From JAHHLP01 sp041609895 (GTDB taxonomy: Bacteria > Bacteroidota > Rhodothermia > Rhodothermales > JABDKH01), in NCBI GenBank assembly GCA_041609895.1, contig JBFIPX010000023.1:1-27866 (forward strand): a DNA stretch of 27,866 nt. Reading direction: 5' to 3'. The notes beneath the pieces were generated by a model, which was not told where the DNA came from, searched no databases, and saw nothing but the letters and a program-made list of their open reading frames with translations. Below, piece by piece: positions 16,807-23,794 of this stretch (position 1 is the first letter of the stretch; every line of letters starts with the position of its first letter). Both the position numbers and the translations under genes were made by a program.

Positions 16807-17757
16807 ATGCTCCGTGAACACATGATTCGCAGCCTCCTCGTCATGGCTGCATTGTTTCTGACGGCTGTCGGCTGTTCCCCCCGAAAGGCGGATCGCCAGG
16901 CGGGCGACAAACTGAACGTGGTCGCTACGACCAATCTTGTCGGTGACCTCGCTGCTATCATAGGGGGAGATGCCGTCGAGGTGACCTCCTTGATGGGACC
17001 CGGTGTCGACCCGCACCTCTACAAAGCGAGCGAGGGTGACGTTCGACGGATGGCTGGCGCGGAAGCCATCTTTTATGGTGGCTTACACCTCGAAGGGAAG
17101 ATGACCGACATATTCGAGCAGATGAAGTCGCGCAATATCCCGACGTTTGCGGTCACGGCGGGCAATCCAGATTCCGTGTACATCGAGTCTCCCAACTTCG
17201 GAGGCAACTACGACCCGCACATCTGGTTTGACGTTACCCTCTGGAAGGGCGCGGCAGCCTTCGTGGCGGAATCGCTGTCGGAACTGGTGCCAGAGCAAGA
17301 GAGCGAGTTTCGGTCGAACCTGGCCTCGTACCTGTCCGAGTTGGACTCACTGGATTTATGGGTCAGAAGCAGGACGGATGAAGTGCCGGAGTCGGCACGC
17401 GTAGTTATCACATCGCACGACGCATTCGGTTATTTCGGGCGTGCATATGGATACGAGGTTCGAGGCCTCCAGGGCATCAGCACTGCTACCGAAGCTGGCG
17501 CCGCCGATGTTCAGGACCTGGCAGAGTTTGTTACGTCCAACCGGATCCCCGCTATGTTCGTCGAATCCTCGGTCCCAGCGCGCGGCATTGAGGCCGTCCG
17601 TGAGGCCGTGCGGTCACGCGGTTTCGACGTCCGAATTGGGGGAAATCTGTTTTCCGATGCGCTAGGGGCGCCGGATACGCCCGAGGGAACGTATGTTGGT
17701 ATGTTCCGGCACAACGTGAATACGATCGTCGACGCTTTGAGCGCTACGCCATCGTAA
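16807..17757 (+). CDS. Metal ABC transporter substrate-binding lipoprotein (TroA/MntA/ZnuA family)
   Basis: The cluster A-I periplasmic metal-binding lipoprotein of an ABC importer. The signal peptide ends AVGC (Cys23). The mature protein has the expected ligand set: His70 in GVDPHLYKAS, His138 in NYDPHIWFD, His204 in ITSHDAFGYF and probably Asp284 in NLFSDALG. His-His-His-Asp is the TroA pattern; MntA/PsaA usually have Glu in place of the third His. There is no His-rich loop of the ZnuA type, so manganese or iron is at least as likely as zinc. The start could also be ATG 16822, which gives a shorter signal peptide; neither has a clear ribosome site. It is first in an operon with the ATPase and two permeases. 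Confidence 0.92.
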   Translation: MLREHMIRSLLVMAALFLTAVGCSPRKADRQAGDKLNVVATTNLVGDLAAIIGGDAVEVTSLMGPGVDPHLYKASEGDVRRMAGAEAIFYGGLHLEGKMTDIFEQMKSRNIPTFAVTAGNPDSVYIESPNFGGNYDPHIWFDVTLWKGAAAFVAESLSELVPEQESEFRSNLASYLSELDSLDLWVRSRTDEVPESARVVITSHDAFGYFGRAYGYEVRGLQGISTATEAGAADVQDLAEFVTSNRIPAMFVESSVPARGIEAVREAVRSRGFDVRIGGNLFSDALGAPDTPEGTYVGMFRHNVNTIVDALSATPS

Positions 17758-17827
17758 TCGTTGCAAGTGCCGCAGCAATGAATGCAGCTATGAACCATGT
17801 GGCGGAGGCGGAGCAATCCGCGAGAGC

Positions 17828-18655
17828 ATGATACAGAGTAGCGATCCCTCAGCGCATGCCATCGATGTCCGGGACTTGACCGTTGCCTATCGCGACAAGC
17901 CGGTTCTTTGGGACATCGACTTGATCGTGCCCAAAGGGGTGCTGATGGCTGTCGTTGGTCCGAACGGTGCGGGCAAGACTACTCTTCTCAAAGCCATTCT
18001 CGGACTGGTGCGGCCAGCGGCCGGTGAAGTACTGGTATACGGCGAGGCGTACGAAAAGCAGCGCCACCTGGTGGCCTACGTGCCCCAGCGAGGCAGTGTC
18101 GATTGGGACTTCCCAACGAACGTTCTCGATGTGGTGCTGATGGGTCTGTACGGCAAGATCGGATGGCTCAGACGTCCCGGCTCCGAAGACAGAAAGCGAG
18201 CACTCGACGCACTGGAGAAGGTCGGAATGGCCGACTACGCCGGTCGCCAGATCAGCCAGTTGTCAGGGGGGCAACAGCAGCGCGTGTTTCTTGCCCGCGC
18301 CCTCGTTCAGGATGCAGAACTGTACTTCATGGACGAGCCGTTTCAGGGCGTCGATGCGACGACGGAGCGCGCCATTGTCGCCCTTCTCAGAGAGCTGAGG
18401 CAGCGCGACAAGACGGTCGTAGTCGTACACCACGATCTCCAGACTGTGCCGGAGTACTTCGACAGTGTATTGCTCCTCAACGTTCGTCGCATCGCTGCAG
18501 GACCCGTGGACGAAGAGTTCACGGAGGACAACCTTCGCCTGACATATGGCGGCCGTGTAGGCTTCCTTCGCGACGCCAGAGGAAGGGTTGAGACCCTGGA
18601 AGCCAGCCAACAGGAGCCGCGACCCGAGGATCGGTCGCTGCGCGACATCGCTTGA
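17828..18655 (+). CDS. Metal ABC transporter ATP-binding protein (TroB/MntB-like)
   Basis: The 275-residue ATPase of the metal importer. Walker A is GPNGAGKTT, Q-loop YVPQRGSVDWDFP, signature LSGGQQQRVFLARAL, Walker B LYFMDEPFQGVD and H-loop VVVHHDLQT. The RGSVDWDFP stretch after the Q-loop is typical of the Mn/Zn/Fe (TroB/SitB/MntB) subfamily. About 25 extra residues at the C-terminus (TLEASQQEPRPEDRS) are charged and probably unstructured. It lies 70 bases after the binding-protein gene, and its stop is one base before the ATG of the first permease. Confidence 0.94.
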   Translation: MIQSSDPSAHAIDVRDLTVAYRDKPVLWDIDLIVPKGVLMAVVGPNGAGKTTLLKAILGLVRPAAGEVLVYGEAYEKQRHLVAYVPQRGSVDWDFPTNVLDVVLMGLYGKIGWLRRPGSEDRKRALDALEKVGMADYAGRQISQLSGGQQQRVFLARALVQDAELYFMDEPFQGVDATTERAIVALLRELRQRDKTVVVVHHDLQTVPEYFDSVLLLNVRRIAAGPVDEEFTEDNLRLTYGGRVGFLRDARGRVETLEASQQEPRPEDRSLRDIA

Positions 18656-18656
18656 A

Positions 18657-19817
18657 ATGGACCTTCTGACGGACCTCTTTTCGGATTACACGCTCCGGAC
18701 GGTGGCATTGGGCGCTTCAGTGCTGGGTATCACCTCGGGTACACTCGGCACGTACGCGGTGCTTCGACAGCAAAGCCTCCTTGGCGATGCGATATCCCAC
18801 GCGGCACTGCCAGGCATTGCTATCGCTTTCTTGCTGACAGGAGCCAAGATCCCGATCGTGCTACTGCTTGGGGCAGCGGTTGCCGGATGGATCGCCACTG
18901 TCGCGGTCACCACGATCACGGAAACGACCCGCATCAAGTACGATGGCGCGCTAGGACTCGCGCTGTCGGTGTTCTTCGGTTTCGGCCTCGTTCTTCTGAC
19001 CTACATCCAGAAGATCCCCAACGCTAATCAGGCCGGTCTCGACGCCTTCCTCTTCGGTCAAGCGGCCTCTCTCGTTATGGCCGACGTTCAAATTATGGCG
19101 GTCATCGGATTCGCGAGTCTCCTATGCGTCGGACTGCTGTGGAAGGAGTTCAAGATCCTTTCGTTTGATCCCGAGTTCGCCCGCACAATGGGCATGCCGG
19201 TCAGACTGCTCGATATCTCCCTGACGACTCTACTCGTTGTGGCTATCGTGATTGGGCTGCAAACGGTCGGCGTCGTACTTATGAGCGCGATTATCATCGC
19301 ACCCGCAGCAGCAGCTCGTCAGTGGACCGACCGGCTAGGCATCATGATGATCCTGTCTGCCGCCGTGGGTGCGACGGCGGGGGTAGCCGGTGCGTTGATC
19401 AGCAGTAGTGCCGCCAACGTACCGACCGGTCCCACTATTGTCCTTTGCGTCGGCATGATCGTGATCGTTTCGCTTTTTCTTTCGCCCCATCGAGGCCTCG
19501 TGTGGCGTTGGATCAGGGAGTGGCGTAACTCGCGGCGCCTCAGATTGGAAGCGGTGCTGCTGGATCTTTTTGCACTCGCTGCGCACCACGAACGGTCCGA
19601 CCACCCTCACCAGGAGGCCGTTCTCAATATCATGAGCGATCCGACCGGGAGGACCTATCAGAACCTTCGCATTCTTGAGGAGCGTGGTTTCGTCAGGCAG
19701 GTCGGGCCAACACTCTGGGCGTTGACGGCAGCCGGCGTGGCGCGATCACGGGCTCTCATCGATACGCGTCTGACGGCGCCATCGGCGCGCTATGAACGCG
19801 ACGGGGACGGACGATGA
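18657..19817 (+). CDS. Metal ABC transporter permease with C-terminal winged-helix domain (first)
   Basis: An integral membrane subunit of the ABC-3 (TroC/ZnuB) family. The first 285 or so residues form about eight hydrophobic segments with the conserved GDAISHAALPGIAIAF and VGVVLMSAIIIAPAAAARQWTDRLG. The last 95 residues are cytoplasmic and read as a winged-helix DNA-binding-like domain (RLEAVLLDLFALA, then TYQNLRILEERGFVRQ and LWALTAAGVARSRAL), similar to the N-terminal part of DtxR/MntR. The start ATG 18657 is chosen because it follows the ATPase stop by one base; upstream in-frame codons would overlap that gene. Its stop overlaps the next ATG as ATGA. The fused domain could sense metal or be a relic of a fused regulator; this is inference. 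Confidence 0.9.
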   Translation: MDLLTDLFSDYTLRTVALGASVLGITSGTLGTYAVLRQQSLLGDAISHAALPGIAIAFLLTGAKIPIVLLLGAAVAGWIATVAVTTITETTRIKYDGALGLALSVFFGFGLVLLTYIQKIPNANQAGLDAFLFGQAASLVMADVQIMAVIGFASLLCVGLLWKEFKILSFDPEFARTMGMPVRLLDISLTTLLVVAIVIGLQTVGVVLMSAIIIAPAAAARQWTDRLGIMMILSAAVGATAGVAGALISSSAANVPTGPTIVLCVGMIVIVSLFLSPHRGLVWRWIREWRNSRRLRLEAVLLDLFALAAHHERSDHPHQEAVLNIMSDPTGRTYQNLRILEERGFVRQVGPTLWALTAAGVARSRALIDTRLTAPSARYERDGDGR

Positions 19818-20926
19818 CTGTAGAGCAAATCGAAATACAGGCCATCGGTGTCGTCGTGTCGGCAGCCTGCGCGGTGCCCGGAGTGTTTCTTGTGCTCCGG
19901 AAGATGGCCATGATGAGTGATGCTATCAGCCACGCAATCCTTCCGGGCATCGTCGTGGCTTTCTTCTTGACGCACGACCTCAATTCTCCGTTGCTGATTC
20001 TGGGTGCGGCGCTGACCGGGATCCTTACCGTCTTTCTGGTGGAGTCCATCCTTCGTACCCGGCTCCTCAAGGAGGATGCGGCCATCGGCCTCGTCTTTCC
20101 GATTCTGTTCAGCATCGGCGTAGTTCTTATCGCCCGCTTCGCCGGCGACGTCCACCTCGACACGGATGCCGTTCTGCTCGGGGAGCTAGCGTTCGCTCCC
20201 TTTGACAGATGGGTAGTGTACGGAACGGACGTAGGCCCCAAAGCACTCTGGATGATGAGTGCCATTCTTGTGTTGAACACGGTGTTCATCATTGCCTTCT
20301 ACAAGGAACTGAAGTTGTCGACGTTCGACGCGGGATTGGCCGCCGCACTTGGCTTTCTCCCGGGCGTCATGCACTACGTCCTGATGACGCTCGTCTCCAT
20401 CACGGCAGTGGGCGCCTTTGACGCCGTGGGTTCCATCCTCGTTGTCGCGTTGATGATCGGTCCACCCGCGGCTGCGTATCTCCTTACGGACCGGTTATCG
20501 CTGATGATCATCCTGAGTATTGCGATAGGAATTGTGAGTGCATTGGGAGGATACTGGTTGGCTTATCTCCTCGACGCATCGATCGCGGGATGTATGGCTA
20601 CAGCCGTCGGGATGGTCTTCACCGCCGTTCTGCTGATTGCTCCGGACAAGGGTGTCATATCTGTGTTGCGGAGACGCTGGCGGCAGCAGTGGACCTTCGC
20701 GGAGAAGATGTTGGCGATTCATCTGCGTCATCACGAAGGACTTCCGGAGGCGAGGCGCGAGAACCGCGCGGCACACCTTCAGGAGCATCTGGGCTGGGCA
20801 CCGGACTTCTCTGAAAGAGTGGTGCGGTTCGCCGAACGGGACGGTCTGCTGCGCCGACGCGGTGAGTATCTCATCCTGACCGACGCGGGCCGAGAGCTTG
20901 CGGCCGAGGCCATCGTCCAGAATTGA
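19814..20926 (+). CDS. Metal ABC transporter permease with C-terminal winged-helix/DtxR-like domain (second)
   Basis: The second ABC-3 family permease, 370 residues, translationally coupled to the first by ATGA. It has the hallmark MMSDAISHAILPGIVVAFF near the start and GSILVVALMIGPPAAAYLLTDRL later, within about eight hydrophobic helices up to residue 285. The C-terminal 80 residues (RQQWTFAEKMLAIHL, RRENRAAHLQEHLGW, RVVRFAERDGLLRRRGEYL, LTDAGRELAAEAI) follow a DtxR-like helix-turn-helix plus wing pattern. The two permeases probably form a TroCD-type heterodimer and would display two such domains to the cytoplasm. It is the last gene of the importer operon and converges on rny 47 bases away. 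Confidence 0.9.
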   Translation: MTVEQIEIQAIGVVVSAACAVPGVFLVLRKMAMMSDAISHAILPGIVVAFFLTHDLNSPLLILGAALTGILTVFLVESILRTRLLKEDAAIGLVFPILFSIGVVLIARFAGDVHLDTDAVLLGELAFAPFDRWVVYGTDVGPKALWMMSAILVLNTVFIIAFYKELKLSTFDAGLAAALGFLPGVMHYVLMTLVSITAVGAFDAVGSILVVALMIGPPAAAYLLTDRLSLMIILSIAIGIVSALGGYWLAYLLDASIAGCMATAVGMVFTAVLLIAPDKGVISVLRRRWRQQWTFAEKMLAIHLRHHEGLPEARRENRAAHLQEHLGWAPDFSERVVRFAERDGLLRRRGEYLILTDAGRELAAEAIVQN

Positions 20927-20973
20927 CATATGTCACTGGGGTCGCGGCCTTCCCAGCAATCGACCGAACCGGA

Positions 20974-22665
20974 TCACTTTGCGTATGACACTGAGCGAAC
21001 CTCGCGAATCACGGTCACCTTGATCTGGCCGGGGTATTGCATCTCTCTCTGAATTCGCTTCGAAATGTCGAGTGCAAGCATCTCCGCCTGCGAGTCGGAA
21101 ACGAGGTCGTGGTTGACAATCACCCGGATCTCTCGTCCTGCCTGAATCGCGAACACCCGCTCGACGCCGTCGAATGACGACGCTAGCGACTCGAGTTTCT
21201 CAAGTCTCCGAATGTAAGCCTCCAGAGCCTCTCGACGCGCACCCGGGCGAGCGCCGGATATTGCGTCGGCTGCCTGAACGAGTGGGGAGATGCTGTTCGT
21301 CATCTCGATCTCGTCGTGGTGTGCCCCGACAGCGTTGCAGACAACCTCCGACTCCTTGTACTTCCGGCAGATCTCCATGCCAACGATGGCATGGGGATTC
21401 TCGTCGTCTTCCTCGTCGACCTTACCGATGTCGTGGAGCAATCCGGCTCGCCGGGCAACGGAAGAGTCGAGCCCCAGCTCCGCTGCGAGGAGTGAGGCAA
21501 TCCGTGCCGTCTCGATCGAATGACTCAGCAGGTTCTGACCGTAACTCGTTCGATAGCGCATCCTGCCGACCATCTTGATAAGTTCGGGATGCAGTCCATG
21601 CAGGTTTAGGTCTATCGCGGTCCGCTCGCCCATCTCGACGATCTCCTCATCTACCTCGGCCACGGTGCTCTGGACCACTTCCTCAATCCGGGCCGGGTGA
21701 ATACGGCCATCCTGAATGAGTTTGGTCAGAGCGATTCGGGCAATCTCACGTCGGACGGGATTAAAGCCAGAAAGGATCACGGCCTCGGGCGTGTCGTCGA
21801 CGATCACCTCGATGCCCGTCGCGGCCTCGAACGCCCGAATGTTTCGGCCTTCGCGGCCGATAATCCGCCCCTTCATTTCGTCGGACTGAATGTTGACGAC
21901 GGAAACAGTGTTCTCGATGGCATGACTCGCCGCCGTCCGCTGTATGGCGTTCAGCACGACCTTTCGTGCCTCGCGATTCGCCGTCAGCTTCGCCTCGTCC
22001 CGAATCTCCTTGATGAGTGAGGCAGCTTCCAGCTTCGCTTCATCGATAAGCGTCTGGATCAGTGCCTCGTGCGCCTCGGATTGAGAAAGCCCCGATATCT
22101 GTTCGAGCTTTCGGACATGCTCTTCGATAACGGCATTCAGGCGATCGCGTTTTCGACGCGCATCGTCCGTCAGCCTCTCGGCTTCTTCCTCCCGAAGTTC
22201 GAGTCTCGACTCACGGGCAGATACCTCCTTGAGGAGGTGAGAAGCTTCGTCACGAATCTTGTCCGCATCCTTCTGGGTCTGTGCCGCAGCAGCACGAAGA
22301 GCATCGATCGCCTCTCCGGCTGAAATCACCGCCTTCTCGCGGTCGTTGACCCGCTCGGTACGTCGGTTAAGTTTCTTTCTTCTGTAGTCGAGCTTGTCCT
22401 TCGTGGTCCGCAGTGCACGTCTACCCTCATCTGCCTCGCGATCGAGATCTCGCTGACGTTCGTTCAGCTCTTGCTCAACGCGGTCTATACGCTCGCGACG
22501 AACGGTCCGGGCCTCCTCTTCGGCGTCCGAAATGATCTTTTGAGCTTCTGATTTCGCATTGGTGAGCCGCCTTTGGCCGAAATGCTGCAGTAAGAGTCTA
22601 TCTATTACTATTCCTAGGGCAAACGTACCTACGGCGACGATGACGCCTACCGTAGTTATATCCAT
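20974..22665 (-). CDS. rny: Ribonuclease Y
   Basis: A membrane-anchored endoribonuclease that starts mRNA decay. The 563-residue product has one N-terminal transmembrane helix (VGVIVAVGTFALGIVI, residues 5-20) and a long charged coiled coil (about 30-220). A KH RNA-binding domain with GRIIGREGRNIRAFE follows near residue 265. The HD catalytic domain has HSIETARIA and LLHDIGKVDEEDDE (HD at about 408). The C-terminal part ends IKVTVIREVRSVSYAK, standard for the family. The open frame reaches to 22800, but that would run through the strong terminator at 22743-22789; ATG 22665 (MDITTVGV) gives the normal start. It lies downstream of the 6S-like RNA. Confidence 0.95.
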   Translation of the reverse strand: MDITTVGVIVAVGTFALGIVIDRLLLQHFGQRRLTNAKSEAQKIISDAEEEARTVRRERIDRVEQELNERQRDLDREADEGRRALRTTKDKLDYRRKKLNRRTERVNDREKAVISAGEAIDALRAAAAQTQKDADKIRDEASHLLKEVSARESRLELREEEAERLTDDARRKRDRLNAVIEEHVRKLEQISGLSQSEAHEALIQTLIDEAKLEAASLIKEIRDEAKLTANREARKVVLNAIQRTAASHAIENTVSVVNIQSDEMKGRIIGREGRNIRAFEAATGIEVIVDDTPEAVILSGFNPVRREIARIALTKLIQDGRIHPARIEEVVQSTVAEVDEEIVEMGERTAIDLNLHGLHPELIKMVGRMRYRTSYGQNLLSHSIETARIASLLAAELGLDSSVARRAGLLHDIGKVDEEDDENPHAIVGMEICRKYKESEVVCNAVGAHHDEIEMTNSISPLVQAADAISGARPGARREALEAYIRRLEKLESLASSFDGVERVFAIQAGREIRVIVNHDLVSDSQAEMLALDISKRIQREMQYPGQIKVTVIREVRSVSYAK

Positions 22666-22742
22666 TGTCTGGTATCGAGCTTGTTGTGATCCGGCGAATT
22701 CGGGCGCCGGTAACGGTGCGTCAAGATAGTTTTTATACGCAG

Positions 22743-22789
22743 AAAAAAAACCCCGGCAGGTTCCGTTCAAAGTCACCTGGCCGGGGTTT
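22743..22789 (-). terminator. Strong intrinsic terminator of the 6S-like RNA / zapA transcript
   Basis: On the minus strand CCCCGGCCAGGT (22786-22775) pairs with ACCTGCCGGGG (22761-22751) with one bulged base, followed directly by eight T (22750-22743). This is a textbook Rho-independent terminator. It ends the transcript carrying the structured RNA at 22824-22966 and lies 77 bases before the rny ATG, so rny needs its own promoter or read-through. A second small hairpin (GCCGT/ACGGC, 22790-22803) lies just upstream. Confidence 0.9.
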
Positions 22790-22819
22790 GCCGTCTTCAC
22801 GGCTATCCTGCGGCGTGGA

Positions 22820-22970
22820 TATGAAGAACCTCCTCCATATCACAGTGGGCACCGCTCGCATCTTTCCGGCTTCCCCGGCTCACCCCGGAGGGCAAGAACC
22901 CGAAGGTCTGGGGTCTGCTGTCCAAACGCGAAGGATGGTTCCCTAAAGTAAAGATGTTAGGTTCTTACTT
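22820..22970 (-). ncRNA. ssrS: Probable 6S RNA (SsrS)
   Basis: The 264-base gap between zapA and rny holds no convincing gene but has the outline of a structured RNA on the minus strand. AAGAACCT (22966-22959) pairs perfectly with AGGTTCTT (22831-22824), closing a roughly 140-base domain. Inside is a GC-rich arm that includes a UUCG-capped hairpin (AGACC-ttcg-GGTTCT), with unpaired stretches on both sides that could form the 6S central bubble. A strong terminator follows at 22743-22789. In many bacteria 6S RNA, which mimics an open promoter and binds RNA polymerase holoenzyme, is encoded beside zapA. The identity rests on position and fold, not on a covariance-model match. Ends are approximate. 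Confidence 0.6.
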
Positions 22971-23064
22971 TGCAGGCCGCAGGAGATTGATACACGTACG
23001 AGTTGGGGAAAAGTTCAGTCGGAGCCTTGAACGACCTCAGTCCTGACGCGGGCGACGGATGCGA

Positions 23065-23355
23065 TCAATTTCCGTACAGAACCGTGTCGAGCAAGTCGCT
23101 CAATTCGTCAAGCGAGCGCGCCACCCGGTCCTTCTCCTCCTTCATCTCATTCTGGTTGGAAAACAACTCTTCCGTGACGGCAAGTCCTGCGATGACCGCC
23201 GTCGTTATGTCTTGCTGATCGGGGTGGGCGTCGCGAAAGGAACGCATCTTTACATCGAGGTAATCGGCGATGCCCTTCGTGAGTTCCTCGTCGTTTTCGT
23301 CTACGCGGAGGCCGTATTCGCGACCGAGGATTCGAACCCTTATCGATTTTTCCAT
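23065..23355 (-). CDS. zapA: Cell division protein ZapA
   Basis: A small cytoplasmic protein that bundles FtsZ filaments. The 96-residue product from ATG 23355 begins MEKSIRVRILGREYGLRVDE, the usual ZapA opening. A central helix (TKGIADYLDVKMRSFRDAHP, then ITTAVIAGLAVTEELF) and a C-terminal coiled coil follow. A GTG at 23382 that overlaps the upstream gene's stop (GTGA) would add nine residues (MTHTLAEAD). The ATG is preferred because family members begin there, but translational coupling through the GTG is possible. It lies directly after the small coiled-coil gene. Confidence 0.9.
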   Translation of the reverse strand: MEKSIRVRILGREYGLRVDENDEELTKGIADYLDVKMRSFRDAHPDQQDITTAVIAGLAVTEELFSNQNEMKEEKDRVARSLDELSDLLDTVLYGN

Positions 23356-23378
23356 GTCAGCTTCGGCGAGAGTATGCG

Positions 23379-23705
23379 TCACCCCGATCCTGTTTCGTGG
23401 TCAAGGTACGTGTCAATGGCATCGATGAAGCCTCGCACTTTGTCGCGCAGGTCGTCGGCGTCCCCATCGAACGCTATCGCCGGACGACTATCTCGGCTGT
23501 CCAGCTGGTTCCTCAAATCGACGATGGACTTAGCCATCTCCTCGTTTTCGGCGCGCAAGCGCAGGATCTCATCTGCTGCTGCCTCGACACGATCGCGAAG
23601 CCGTTCGAGTGCCTCGATCTTACGCAGCGGCGTGACGTTTTTCGGGCTACCGTTTTTGGATGTCTTGCCGGTCTTGCCCGAGCGGGTCTTGTTTTTGGTG
23701 GCCAT
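23379..23705 (-). CDS. Small coiled-coil protein between pheT and zapA
   Basis: The 108-residue protein has a lysine-rich, flexible N-terminus (about 1-25) and a predicted coiled coil at about residues 28-70 (ALERLRDRVEAAADEILRLR, then ENEEMAKSIVDLRNQL). A short acidic helical tail follows (DLRDKVRGFIDAIDTYL). It has no signal peptide or membrane segment. It has no enzymatic motif and I do not recognise a named family. A small coiled-coil gene just before zapA recalls ZapB-like division proteins, and the overlap/adjacency with zapA supports a shared role, but this is inference. It starts 89 bases after the pheT stop. Confidence 0.75.
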   Translation of the reverse strand: MATKNKTRSGKTGKTSKNGSPKNVTPLRKIEALERLRDRVEAAADEILRLRAENEEMAKSIVDLRNQLDSRDSRPAIAFDGDADDLRDKVRGFIDAIDTYLDHETGSG

Positions 23706-23794
23706 ACGGCAATTACCTGTTAGGCGTAGCAGGTCATCCGAACGAGGAGGATACGCATTTGTATTCTCTATACCGCGTTTGCGAATATAAGAAT

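Noticed and set aside
18588..18656. Upstream start for the first permease inside the ATPase gene
   Set aside because: It would overlap the ATPase by 68 bases and add a polar leader before the first helix; ATG 18657 lies one base after the ATPase stop.
22666..22800. N-terminal extension of rny by 45 codons
   Set aside because: It would translate through a strong intrinsic terminator, and the added residues precede the normal membrane helix. ATG 22665 fits the family.
22665..22946. Plus-strand 93-codon open frame across the zapA-rny gap
   Set aside because: It reads through the inverted terminator and structured RNA, and has no recognisable domain or ribosome site.
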